A stretch of DNA of 7,979 bases from an uncultured Prevotellaceae bacterium. Lineage in GTDB: Bacteria > Bacteroidota > Bacteroidia > Bacteroidales > Bacteroidaceae. The notes under the pieces are model-generated. The model was not told the origin of the DNA. It ran no database searches and saw only the letters and a program-made list of their open reading frames with translations. Made by a program: the position numbers and the translations under genes. Below are positions 1-6,190 of the stretch, piece by piece. The stretch's first letter is position 1. The number at the start of each line of letters is the position of its first letter. The stretch covers positions 1 to 7,979 of the forward strand of contig CAMYYX010000078.1 of assembly GCA_947303695.1 (NCBI GenBank), in the 5' to 3' direction.

Positions 1-1
1 C

Positions 2-1216
2 AACCTATCCTATCTGCAGACCGATTGGTACATTGACCAGATGAAACGTCCAGCTTTCGAGGGCGACAAGCAGTCGTCACCGCTGCCGATTTCATGGAAG
101 CGTATTCAGTACGTGTCGGGCAAGAACGAGATTGCTGAAGTCAATCCTCCAATCTACGTAGGAGGCAGGGAGATAACGATGAAAGAGCTCGTTGAGACCA
201 TGTATCGTCAGGATCCAGAGACGGCTAAGGCCATCTGGGGTGATGATCCGTTCGAGTTGAAGACCGCTATCAAGAAGTTCCTCCTCAAGGAAGACATTCC
301 TGCTGAGTATACTGATATGGTCAAGGATTTGCCGTCATGTCTGCCATCCGACACTTTGCATGTCACAGTCAACAAGGAGGCGGTTCGCAAGTCAGGCATG
401 ATGATTCCTGGCGACTCTATCCCCGATCAGATGGTCATCAGCCTCTCCGGACAGGATCGTATCTATAAGAACTTCATCATGATGCTCGAAATGATAGCAG
501 AGAGTAACTTCGAGCGTCCACTCTATATGTCGACAACGGTTGGTCCGCAGAACTACGGCAACTTGTGGCGTCATTTCGTACAGGAAGGTTTGGCTTGGCG
601 CATCACGCCGTTCACCTTCGAGGAGAACATGCCGCAGCAAGCAGTTGTTGATTCAGAGAAGATGTTTGACAACATGATGAACAAGTATCACTATGGCAAC
701 TTAAAGCAGCCGGGACTTTACCTCGAAGAGACGACTTTGCGTATGTGTTGGACTCATCGTCGTTGGTTTGCTCATCTCATCACTACGTTACTTCAAGAGG
801 GTAAGCGTTCGAAAGCGCTTCAAGCACTCGAGAAATGTGATGCAGAGATTCCTGCTTACAATGTGCCATACAAGGGCGATAATGGTGGTTTGGAAATCGC
901 TAACGGATTCATTGCATGTGGCAAGATTGACAAGGGTGTTGAGATTCTCGATGCAATGGAGAAGGTTTCGCGTGAGTACATCACTTTCTATGCATCGCTT
1001 GGTAACGTACGCTTCATATCTGCATGGCGCGACTGTCGAAGCGAGATTTACTCACTTGTAGAGATACAGCACTCACTCGAGATGCTGGGTAAGTCGAAAG
1101 AAGCAGGAGCGAAGGCCCCTGAATATGCTAAGCGGGCAGAGGAATTGCTCATGTTTGTGAACAACTCTTATTCTCTTCTTGCTTCAAGGGCAGAAGGACT
1201 CGGCATTCAGTTATGA
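2..1216 (+). CDS. DUF2723 family protein (O-mannosyltransferase-like membrane protein), C-terminal part, 5'-truncated by window edge
   Basis: The reading frame is open from the first complete codon at position 2 and gives about 404 residues, beginning NLSYLQTDWYIDQMKRP. This stretch and the following PLPISWKRIQYVSG are typical of the region after the membrane domain in long Bacteroidota DUF2723 proteins, which are usually around 1000 residues or more. The N-terminal multi-pass domain, related to the TMEM260 family of protein O-mannosyltransferases, lies outside the window. The visible part is soluble, has no membrane segment, and carries helical pairs near residues 230-400 that look TPR-like. 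By family the protein should sit in the inner membrane with this domain on the periplasmic side and take part in glycan transfer; that role is inferred. The ATG at 41 is internal, not a start. The stop overlaps the next gene's start by 4 nt (ATGA). Confidence 0.85.
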   Translation, partial: NLSYLQTDWYIDQMKRPAFEGDKQSSPLPISWKRIQYVSGKNEIAEVNPPIYVGGREITMKELVETMYRQDPETAKAIWGDDPFELKTAIKKFLLKEDIPAEYTDMVKDLPSCLPSDTLHVTVNKEAVRKSGMMIPGDSIPDQMVISLSGQDRIYKNFIMMLEMIAESNFERPLYMSTTVGPQNYGNLWRHFVQEGLAWRITPFTFEENMPQQAVVDSEKMFDNMMNKYHYGNLKQPGLYLEETTLRMCWTHRRWFAHLITTLLQEGKRSKALQALEKCDAEIPAYNVPYKGDNGGLEIANGFIACGKIDKGVEILDAMEKVSREYITFYASLGNVRFISAWRDCRSEIYSLVEIQHSLEMLGKSKEAGAKAPEYAKRAEELLMFVNNSYSLLASRAEGLGIQL

Positions 1217-1854
1217 TAATCGAGCAACCAAGTACGTGGCTTCGCTGGCTTTATCCCAGTGCCATCTGGCGTATGTCTCATTCGGAGCGGGCCGTCTATC
1301 TGACGTTTGACGACGGTCCGATTCCCGAAGCCACGCCTTTCATCCTCGATACACTCGACCGTTACGGTGTGAAGGCGACGTTCTTCATGGTGGGTGACAA
1401 TGTGCGGAAGTATCCTGAACTCATGGAGGAGATTGCCCGTCGAGGCCATCGTCTGGGCAATCATACCTTTAATCATATCGGTGGCTTTGGCTATCGAAGC
1501 AAGACCTTTCTGCGCAATGCCTACGAAGCTGATAAACTTATCCACTCTCATCTGTTCCGTCCGCCTCGCGGTTGGATGCGGTGGACGCAGTACATGCGAC
1601 TGCGGCGCAAGTTTACCATCATCATGTGGGATGTTGTGACTCGTGACTATAGCCGTCTGCTCACGGCCGACGATGTGGTCAACAACGTGAAGCGTTACAC
1701 TCGCAATGGTAGCATCATCACGTTCCACGATTCGCTGAAGAGTATTGACAAACTACGCACCGCATTGCCACAGTCCATTGAGTGGCTTCAGGCGCAAGGC
1801 TATGAGTTCCGACTCTTCGATGTCAATCAACCACGAAGCAGACATTTGAAATGA
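1213..1854 (+). CDS. Polysaccharide deacetylase family protein (NodB homology domain, CE4-like)
   Basis: This is a 213-residue protein with a nearly complete NodB deacetylase motif set. Motif 1 is TFDDGP at residues 31-36, with D33 the expected catalytic base and D34 a metal ligand. Motif 2 is NHTFNH at 83-88, with H84 and H88 as metal ligands. Motif 3 is RPPRG at 116-120, motif 4 is around W139-D140, and motif 5 is ITFHDS at 169-174 with H172. The family removes N- or O-acetyl groups from carbohydrate polymers or undecaprenyl-linked sugars using a divalent metal. No signal peptide or clear membrane anchor is visible, so it may act at the cytoplasmic face or be exported another way; the substrate is unknown. 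It overlaps the genes on both sides by 4 nt (ATGA), which fixes its start and argues for translational coupling with the DUF2723 glycosyltransferase-like gene. Confidence 0.92.
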   Translation: MIIEQPSTWLRWLYPSAIWRMSHSERAVYLTFDDGPIPEATPFILDTLDRYGVKATFFMVGDNVRKYPELMEEIARRGHRLGNHTFNHIGGFGYRSKTFLRNAYEADKLIHSHLFRPPRGWMRWTQYMRLRRKFTIIMWDVVTRDYSRLLTADDVVNNVKRYTRNGSIITFHDSLKSIDKLRTALPQSIEWLQAQGYEFRLFDVNQPRSRHLK

Positions 1855-2798
1855 AAACCCCTCTCTCATCCTCCCTCATCAAAGTCGAAGCTATGCGCCT
1901 CGGCTTTGATGCTTGTGGAATAGCTCGCGTGGCCAGGGTTGACGATACCACGGCTGCGGCATTTGATCGTTGGATAGGGAAGGGCTATCATGCTGGGATG
2001 GACTATATGGCCCGACATGGAGATGCACGCTATCATCCCGATTATGTGTTATCGGGCTGCCGCACCATCGTGTCGCTCGCTATGAACTACTATCCTGGCC
2101 GTCGCATCGAAGAAGACCGTCTTCAGTTTGCATACTATGCTTACGGTAAGGACTATCATGAAGTGATGAAGGACCGCATACGCCAATTGGCAAAGGCAAT
2201 AGGGATAAAACCAGAGAACTCAGAATACTCAGAGTTCCGTGTGGTTGTCGATTCTGCACCGTTGCTCGAACGCTATTGGGCTCTCCAGGCAGGACTTGGC
2301 TGGATTGGGCGTAACCACAACTTGATCATTCCGCATCGAGGCAGTTATATGTTCCTTGGTGAGTTGCTGCTCACGGACGAGGTCGATCAGTACGACGCAC
2401 CCGTTGCCAACCATTGTGGCACCTGCCGCAAGTGTATTGAGGCCTGTCCTACCTGTGCATTGACCGATGGCGGAGTTGATGCCCAACGCTGCCTCTCCTA
2501 TCTTACCATTGAGCATCGAGGCCCTTTCAGCCCCGAGCAAGCCGCACTGATTCGCCAGCAGCTTACTCCTTATTATATATATGGCTGCGACCGTTGCCAG
2601 CGGGCATGTCCGCACAATAGCTTCGCTCGACCCAACCAGACCGAAGAGTTTCAGCCCTCAGAGTCCCTGCTTGACATGCAGACCGAGGACTGGAATCAAC
2701 TTACCCGTGAAAAATATACAGAGTTGTTCCGTGGTTCGCCCGTGAAACGAGCCAAGTACGAGGGTTTGATGCGGAACATCAAAACCGTGATGGAATAA
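1851..2798 (+). CDS. queG: Epoxyqueuosine reductase QueG
   Basis: QueG is a cytoplasmic cobalamin- and iron-sulfur-dependent enzyme that reduces epoxyqueuosine to queuosine at the wobble position of tRNAs with GUN anticodons, the last step of the pathway. The 315-residue protein shows VDSAPLLERYWA at 133-144, in which D134 matches the conserved aspartate proposed as proton donor. It also has GLGWIGRN at 148-155 and two [4Fe-4S] cysteine sets: C189, C192, C195, C199 in CGTCRKCIEACP, and C214 with C246, C249, C253 in the CDRCQRACP region. The C-terminal HEAT-like extension of some homologues is missing, as is usual for the short Bacteroidota form. The start overlaps the deacetylase stop (ATGA). 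It is the last gene of the plus-strand operon and is followed by a hairpin terminator. I see no other queuosine gene in the window. Confidence 0.96.
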   Translation: MKTPLSSSLIKVEAMRLGFDACGIARVARVDDTTAAAFDRWIGKGYHAGMDYMARHGDARYHPDYVLSGCRTIVSLAMNYYPGRRIEEDRLQFAYYAYGKDYHEVMKDRIRQLAKAIGIKPENSEYSEFRVVVDSAPLLERYWALQAGLGWIGRNHNLIIPHRGSYMFLGELLLTDEVDQYDAPVANHCGTCRKCIEACPTCALTDGGVDAQRCLSYLTIEHRGPFSPEQAALIRQQLTPYYIYGCDRCQRACPHNSFARPNQTEEFQPSESLLDMQTEDWNQLTREKYTELFRGSPVKRAKYEGLMRNIKTVME

Positions 2799-2832
2799 AT
2801 CATCGGTTCCCTATTATCAGGAGTGACAAATT

Positions 2833-2865
2833 AGCCCCGTCACGTCATCACGACGTAGCGGGGCT
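2833..2865. terminator. Hairpin terminator between convergent operons
   Basis: The arms AGCCCCG (2833-2839) and CGGGGCT (2859-2865) pair perfectly. ACGTC (2842-2846) and GACGT (2852-2856) extend the stem past a C-A mismatch and a T-G pair, leaving a 5-nt loop. It lies 34 nt after the queG stop and 44 nt beyond the end of the convergent secreted-protein gene, so it can serve both directions. The T run is short on the plus strand (TTT) and weak on the minus strand (TAATTTG), so termination efficiency is uncertain. Confidence 0.75.
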
Positions 2866-2909
2866 TTGGCGCCTGTGTCATTCTGAGAAAATTATTATGT
2901 TACTTATAC

Positions 2910-3986
2910 TTATTTTTTCTTTTCTACTTTCTTCCTCGCCAGTTCAAGCATGTCGAAGATATAGCGAGTATTGTCGCTATCGAAGCGTTCGGACACCTGA
3001 AGCAGACGGTTGGCGGCTACACTACGCTCGTCGTCATCCAACGGGGCGTTCTTGCAGAGGTCAAGGATGATGCCTGCCGAAACTACCATGTCCTCCTTTG
3101 CGTCCTTGTATTTGGGATCCATCATCTTCTGCGTGAGCAGTCCGAAGAAACGATGCCAGTCGCCGTTGCTCAGGTTACTGACTCCACGTTGCATCACCTG
3201 TGCCATCCATGTTTCTGTATTGCCGTCGAAAGGAATGTCCGAGGGAATATCTAATGCGAAAGATCCTATCGCTACATTCTTCGAAGAGCGATTAAAGAAA
3301 CTTTCCAACGAGCGAACAAAGAGGCTGTCAGGCAATTTGGTCTGTCCTTTCAATCGGTCCATGAGGTCATCGGGCAGTCTGTCTCTCAACGATGCTGTGC
3401 CCATAATGTTTATAGGCTCGACTGATGCAATGCCATGTGCGGTCTTGGGTTGCTGGCCATAGACATAGACGAGCCTTGCGGTATAGACCTCGGGGTTGTC
3501 GGCATTGCTCCATTCGGCGGCATAGCAGGTGCGATAGCCCTTGTGCTTCTTGTCGTTGAAGTTGGCAATATAGTAGGTGCTGTTCTTCATGCTTCCGATG
3601 AGGACAGCGTCGTCTTCATCCCTCCAGATGCTCCACATGCGACGCAGACCGAGGTCGTGGACGAGGGCTGAATCAAGTTCGAGTCTCTCGCTGCCCATCT
3701 CTTCCTCAAACATCGATGTTTTGCTGGCTTCGTTCCTAAAAGCATCCCTCAGTGTTTCGGACACGGAATGCTGATACCTTCTCTCCACCTTGACAGTGAT
3801 GACTTTGCTCTCGATGGCGATGCCGTTCGCATCCACTTTCGCTGTATTATGCTCTCCTACTTTGGTGACGCCCGCTAATTCGTCGGTCACTTCCTGAAAC
3901 GCCTTTTTGATTTCCTCTTGTGCCGAGGCTGTAGGCATGATTGCCATCATGGCGATGGCTGCGATGATAATGCTTCTTGTTTTCAT
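2910..3986 (-). CDS. Secreted protein of unknown function, third gene of the ECF sigma operon
   Basis: This 358-residue protein opens with a clear signal peptide: positive MKTR, a hydrophobic stretch IIIAAIAMMAIM, and a likely signal peptidase I site after A20-S21-A22, leaving a mature N-terminus QEEIKKAF. There is no lipobox cysteine and no later membrane segment, so it is probably periplasmic or surface-exposed. The mature part is rich in charged residues and ends in a lysine-rich tail (RKKVEKKK). A central segment around residues 115-170 (MWSIWRDEDD, YYIANFND) alternates hydrophobic and polar residues like beta strands. I recognise no catalytic motif and cannot name a family. It begins 18 nt after the stop of the putative anti-sigma gene, so it is almost certainly co-expressed with the sigma factor and may sense or respond to an envelope signal; that is inference from position. 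Confidence 0.85.
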   Translation of the reverse strand: MKTRSIIIAAIAMMAIMPTASAQEEIKKAFQEVTDELAGVTKVGEHNTAKVDANGIAIESKVITVKVERRYQHSVSETLRDAFRNEASKTSMFEEEMGSERLELDSALVHDLGLRRMWSIWRDEDDAVLIGSMKNSTYYIANFNDKKHKGYRTCYAAEWSNADNPEVYTARLVYVYGQQPKTAHGIASVEPINIMGTASLRDRLPDDLMDRLKGQTKLPDSLFVRSLESFFNRSSKNVAIGSFALDIPSDIPFDGNTETWMAQVMQRGVSNLSNGDWHRFFGLLTQKMMDPKYKDAKEDMVVSAGIILDLCKNAPLDDDERSVAANRLLQVSERFDSDNTRYIFDMLELARKKVEKKK

Positions 3987-4004
3987 TGTTGAATAGTTTT
4001 AGGT

Positions 4005-4658
4005 TTATATTTCGATGATTCTTTTGGTTTCGATTACTTCGTAGTCACCCACCTCGTTAGTCACGAGTACGGCGCTGGCTGGCTGGGGCGTGGCACGGAA
4101 GGTTGCCTCAATCACCATGTTGCGCATCTCCTGTTCCTCGCGCTGGATGGTAGCTTTGCAGTCGGCAAGGATGCGGATGGCACGTTCCACGTTCTCAGGG
4201 TTTTGCCAGATTTCGTTGCCGAGCGTGTCGGGAATTTCCCTTGTTGCTGTCCGTTTGTGCCCTTGTTGCTGTCCGTTTGTGTCCTTATTGCCACCCGATT
4301 GAACAGTTGTTGCTGCTCGATTACAAATTTGGTGGTCATCAATTTTAATTTGGTGGTCACCGATTGACTGATTGGTGGTCACCGATTTTGAATTGGTGGC
4401 CATCGATTTATCAGTCGTTGCGGCTTGCCTGGGTGATTGTCCCTGCCCGATGTTCAATATCAGCAGCAATAATATACAGGCGGCGACTGCTCCGACAACT
4501 GGATATAGCCAGAGATGTCGATGCATAGGCTTCTGTTCTATCTGCTGCATCAGTCGGTCGTCGAAGTCGTCCGAGAGTTTCATCCTTTCGGCATCTTCGT
4601 ACTTGCGCTTCATGGCAAGGCGCAGACCTCGGTCGTTGTATTTCTCATTTGTTTTCAT
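4005..4658 (-). CDS. Single-pass membrane protein, probable anti-sigma factor partner of the ECF sigma
   Basis: The preferred start is the ATG at 4658, giving 217 residues beginning MKTNEKYND. The frame stays open upstream to 4778, but that stretch lies inside the sigma gene and looks like a shadow. Residues 1-47 are charged and probably cytoplasmic, with LSDDFDDRLMQQIEQ at 28-42, a type of motif common in Bacteroidota proteins placed after ECF sigma genes. A single membrane helix spans about 51-70. The rest is predicted to be periplasmic: a repeat-coded low-complexity linker (about 78-140) and then a conserved-looking helical segment (about 145-217). There is no zinc-binding HxxxCxxC motif, so this is not a ZAS anti-sigma factor. 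It overlaps the sigma gene by 14 nt, which suggests coupled translation and a stoichiometric partner. The anti-sigma role is inferred from topology and position. Confidence 0.8.
   Translation of the reverse strand: MKTNEKYNDRGLRLAMKRKYEDAERMKLSDDFDDRLMQQIEQKPMHRHLWLYPVVGAVAACILLLLILNIGQGQSPRQAATTDKSMATNSKSVTTNQSIGDHQIKIDDHQICNRAATTVQSGGNKDTNGQQQGHKRTATREIPDTLGNEIWQNPENVERAIRILADCKATIQREEQEMRNMVIEATFRATPQPASAVLVTNEVGDYEVIETKRIIEI
4239..4290 (-). repeat. 22-nt tandem repeat inside the anti-sigma-like gene
   Basis: Two near-identical 22-nt units (4239-4260 and 4261-4282, core TTGTTGCTGTCCGTTTGTG) are followed by a third, degenerate start at 4283-4290. Because 22 is not a multiple of three, successive units are read in different frames on the minus strand: one gives TNGQQQG and the other HKRTATR. 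They encode part of the low-complexity linker after the membrane helix. Confidence 0.85.
4329..4413 (-). repeat. 21/22-nt tandem repeat (four units) inside the anti-sigma-like gene
   Basis: Four units starting TTGGTGG begin at 4329, 4350, 4372 and 4393, so the steps are 21, 22 and 21 nt. On the minus strand the first two units read give MATNSKS and VTTNQSI. The extra base in the 4350 unit then changes frame, and the same DNA motif is read as GDHQIKI and DDHQI. The array codes for the segment just after the membrane helix. Confidence 0.85.
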
Positions 4659-5247
4659 TGCTTTCAAGGCTTTTGATGGTGATGGCAAGACGTTTGCGAA
4701 TCCATTGCAACCGCGAACGGAGATAGCCCTCGGAATGTTCCGTGATGGAGGCGATGTCGCGTATCGGGCGGTCGTCAAAGTAATAGAGACTGAGCAGCAT
4801 CTGGTCGTCGGGCTTCAACATGTCGATGGCTCGTTCCATGAAGGTGAGGCGGTCGGTGTCGTCCAGCAGGGCATCGGTCTCGTCGTCTGGGATGCTGTCG
4901 AGCCTCTGCTGCTCCACATCGATGGTTCTGATATGCTTGTGATGCTGTCGGTAGTGCTTCAGTGCCGTGTGGTAGGCGATGCGCATGAGCCATGTCTGGA
5001 ACGTAGCCTGTCGGCTGTCGTATCTGCTGAGACACTTGTAAGCTTCAATCAGCACATCCTGCGTCACCTCCTCGGCTTCTTCGGGCGATGGAATCAGGCG
5101 AGCTACCATCTGCAGCACCTGTCCGGCATAACGGCCTGCAAGCTGGCGGAACAGCGCTGTCTGTCCGTCGAGAATGCGGTGTATGAGCACCGTCTCGTCG
5201 TGCAAAGCTTCTGATGTATTGCCGGTCTGTCGTTCCATTCGCTTCAT
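4645..5247 (-). CDS. RNA polymerase ECF-type sigma-70 factor
   Basis: The protein has 200 residues and the two-domain layout of ECF sigma factors. Region 2 covers about residues 33-100 and contains EEAEEVTQDVLIEAY (56-70), then FQTWLMRIAYHTALKHYR (83-100), which would bind core polymerase and the -10 element. Region 4 covers about 133-187, with LSLYYFDDRPIRDIASI and the recognition segment EGYLRSRLQWIRKRL, a helix-turn-helix for the -35 element. Regions 1.1 and 3 are absent, as expected for the class. The ATG at 5247 is used; an in-frame ATG at 5238 is a less likely alternative. It is the first gene of a three-gene minus-strand operon with a membrane protein and a secreted protein, so it probably controls an envelope response and may be held by the membrane protein. 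Its targets cannot be read from this window. Confidence 0.95.
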   Translation of the reverse strand: MKRMERQTGNTSEALHDETVLIHRILDGQTALFRQLAGRYAGQVLQMVARLIPSPEEAEEVTQDVLIEAYKCLSRYDSRQATFQTWLMRIAYHTALKHYRQHHKHIRTIDVEQQRLDSIPDDETDALLDDTDRLTFMERAIDMLKPDDQMLLSLYYFDDRPIRDIASITEHSEGYLRSRLQWIRKRLAITIKSLESNENK

Positions 5248-5270
5248 GTTCTCTACCTATATATTACCAC

Positions 5271-5286
5271 TTTCCATGGAAATGTA
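5271..5286 (-). promoter_or_regulatory. Possible promoter or operator upstream of the ECF sigma gene
   Basis: A perfect 12-bp palindrome, TTTCCATGGAAA, occupies 5271-5282, about 24 nt before the sigma start. Overlapping it on the minus strand is TACATTTC (5286-5279), one base off the Bacteroidota -7 consensus TAnnTTTG. I find no convincing TTTG -33 element at the normal 19-21 nt spacing, so this is only a candidate; an ECF-type promoter with other elements is equally possible. Confidence 0.25.
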
Positions 5287-5334
5287 TAATCTTAAGAACG
5301 ATTATTTTCGGAAAACATTGCATGTCATACAAAG

Positions 5335-5374
5335 AAAAAGGTCGGCACATTAAACTAAATGTACCAACCTTTTT
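5335..5374 (-). terminator. Strong Rho-independent terminator of the CHR/LPS operon
   Basis: Arms of 17 nt (5335-5351 and 5358-5374) surround a 6-nt loop. Read on the minus strand, every position pairs if two G-U wobbles are allowed, and the 3' arm ends in ACCTTTTT, giving the A-tract, stem and U-tract layout of an intrinsic terminator. On the plus strand the wobbles become two A-C mismatches, so the design favours minus-strand transcription. It lies 75 nt after the stop of the last CHR gene and upstream of the sigma gene, separating the two operons. The stretch 5375-5449 holds only a weak AGGTGA/TCACCT inverted repeat. Confidence 0.9.
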
Positions 5375-5449
5375 CGGTAAACGATATTTCTCTGCTACTA
5401 CTTCGACGGAGGTGATGGCGATTGGAATCCTTTCACCTTATTATATATA

Positions 5450-6022
5450 TTAATAGATGACCAGTCCGGCGAGACCTGCGAGGATAATCATGATGATGGG
5501 GTGAATACGGTAAAGACGGGTGCCGATGAAGGCGAAGAGGAAGATGAGCAAGCTCGCGACGAATTGGAACGTGCTTTCTGACGGACTACCGAAGTTATCG
5601 GCCGACATGAGGAGGATGGCTGCGGCGGCGATCAGCCCCACGATGGCGGGACGCAAAACGGAGAAGACGCTTGTCACAGTTGTCGTCTTGCTGTACTTCA
5701 ACAGTATCTTGCTGATGGTGAGCATCAGGAGGAAGGGCACCCACAGCACAGAGAGGGAGGCGAGGACAGCTCCCAGGATGGCCATCCATTCGGGGTAGCC
5801 TTCGTTGAGGACGGCGGTGTAGCCGGTATAGGTGGCGCAGTTGATGCCGATGGGGCCGGGGGTGCTCTGCGAGATGGCGACGATGTCGGTGAACTCGGAA
5901 GAGGTGAGCCATTGGTTCTTCTCCACTACTTCGTTGTGGATGAGGGACAGCATGGCGTAACCGCCTCCGAAATTGAAGGCGCCTATCTTGGTGAATACGA
6001 TGAATAACTGCAAGAATATCAT
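5450..6022 (-). CDS. Short-chain CHR family (chromate transporter-like) protein, second of a pair
   Basis: This is a 190-residue hydrophobic protein equal to one half of a full-length ChrA. It carries the CHR signature elements: FTKIGAFNFGGGYAM at 10-24, QWLTSSEFTDIVAISQSTPGP at 37-57 and SVLRPAIVGLIAAAA at 121-135, followed by membrane segments to the C-terminus (IIMIILAGLAGLVIY). Short CHR proteins generally occur as adjacent pairs thought to work together in the inner membrane, and some pairs confer chromate efflux. Here the partner is the gene at 6186-6725. The sequence does not show the substrate, and sulfate-analogue or other anion transport is possible. The start is preceded by an A-rich leader (AAGTAAACAAAGACA), typical of Bacteroidota. 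It is the last gene before the strong terminator. Confidence 0.92.
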   Translation of the reverse strand: MIFLQLFIVFTKIGAFNFGGGYAMLSLIHNEVVEKNQWLTSSEFTDIVAISQSTPGPIGINCATYTGYTAVLNEGYPEWMAILGAVLASLSVLWVPFLLMLTISKILLKYSKTTTVTSVFSVLRPAIVGLIAAAAILLMSADNFGSPSESTFQFVASLLIFLFAFIGTRLYRIHPIIMIILAGLAGLVIY

Positions 6023-6041
6023 TGTCTTTGTTTACTTAAAT

Positions 6042-6190
6042 GAAGTTATCACTGCGTTCGAAGTTATCGGAGTTATCGGCCTAAAGGCCTCGAAGTTAAC
6101 GACGGCACAATGAGATGTTAACATCAGCTGTCATTTGTCGAGCGAAGCGCTAACTCCGAGCGAAGCGTTAACTTCGCTAACTTCGTTAAC
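6042..6190. repeat. Intergenic array of 9-mer repeats in inverted arrangement between the two CHR genes
   Basis: The left arm on the plus strand has GAAGTTATC at 6042 and 6060, GGAGTTATC at 6069 and GAAGTTAAC at 6092. The right arm holds reverse complements of the same family: GGAGTTAGC (6149-6157), GAAGTTAAC (6167-6175) and GAAGTTAGC (6176-6184), with CGAGCGAAGCG twice 18 nt apart (6139, 6157). The best arm match is CGAAGTTAACG (6091-6101) against CGTTAACTTCG (6166-6176). Between and beside the arms are palindromes GATGTTAACATC (6114-6125), CAGCTG (6125-6130) and GGCCTAAAGGCC (6078-6089). The right arm runs into the stop codon of the upstream CHR gene. The function is unknown. Confidence 0.85.

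Noticed and set aside
768..1061. Plus-strand 97-codon frame inside the DUF2723 gene
   Set aside because: It overlaps the DUF2723 coding frame on the same strand in another frame and is rich in unlikely residue runs; no support as a gene.
1207..1728. Minus-strand open frame of 173 codons over the polysaccharide deacetylase
   Set aside because: The plus-strand frame carries the NodB deacetylase motifs and overlaps its neighbours by ATGA; the antisense frame has no family features.
2216..2237. GAACTC/GAGTTC inverted repeat
   Set aside because: It is a 6-bp stem with a 10-nt loop inside the queG coding region, without a T run or gene boundary; chance is the simplest explanation.
4112..4360. Minus-strand 82-codon frame within the anti-sigma-like gene
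   Set aside because: It is not an independent gene; it is the alternative frame through the tandem repeats and matters only as the product of a repeat-unit loss.
4659..4778. Forty-residue N-terminal extension of the anti-sigma-like protein
   Set aside because: The extension lies wholly inside the sigma gene and reads like an out-of-frame shadow; the ATG at 4658 gives a normal short overlap and a sensible N-terminus.
4372..5214. Long plus-strand open frame of 280 codons opposite the sigma and anti-sigma genes
   Set aside because: It lies antisense to a clear ECF sigma gene, shows no recognisable domain, and is explained by codon bias on the opposite strand.
5214..5453. Plus-strand 79-codon open frame between the sigma and CHR genes
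   Set aside because: It runs straight through the strong terminator hairpin and the promoter region of the sigma gene and has no domain-like composition.
6042..6190. CRISPR-like or attachment-site reading of the 9-mer array
   Set aside because: The units are only 9 bases, occur in both orientations and lack uniform spacers; there is no cas gene, integrase or tRNA nearby.
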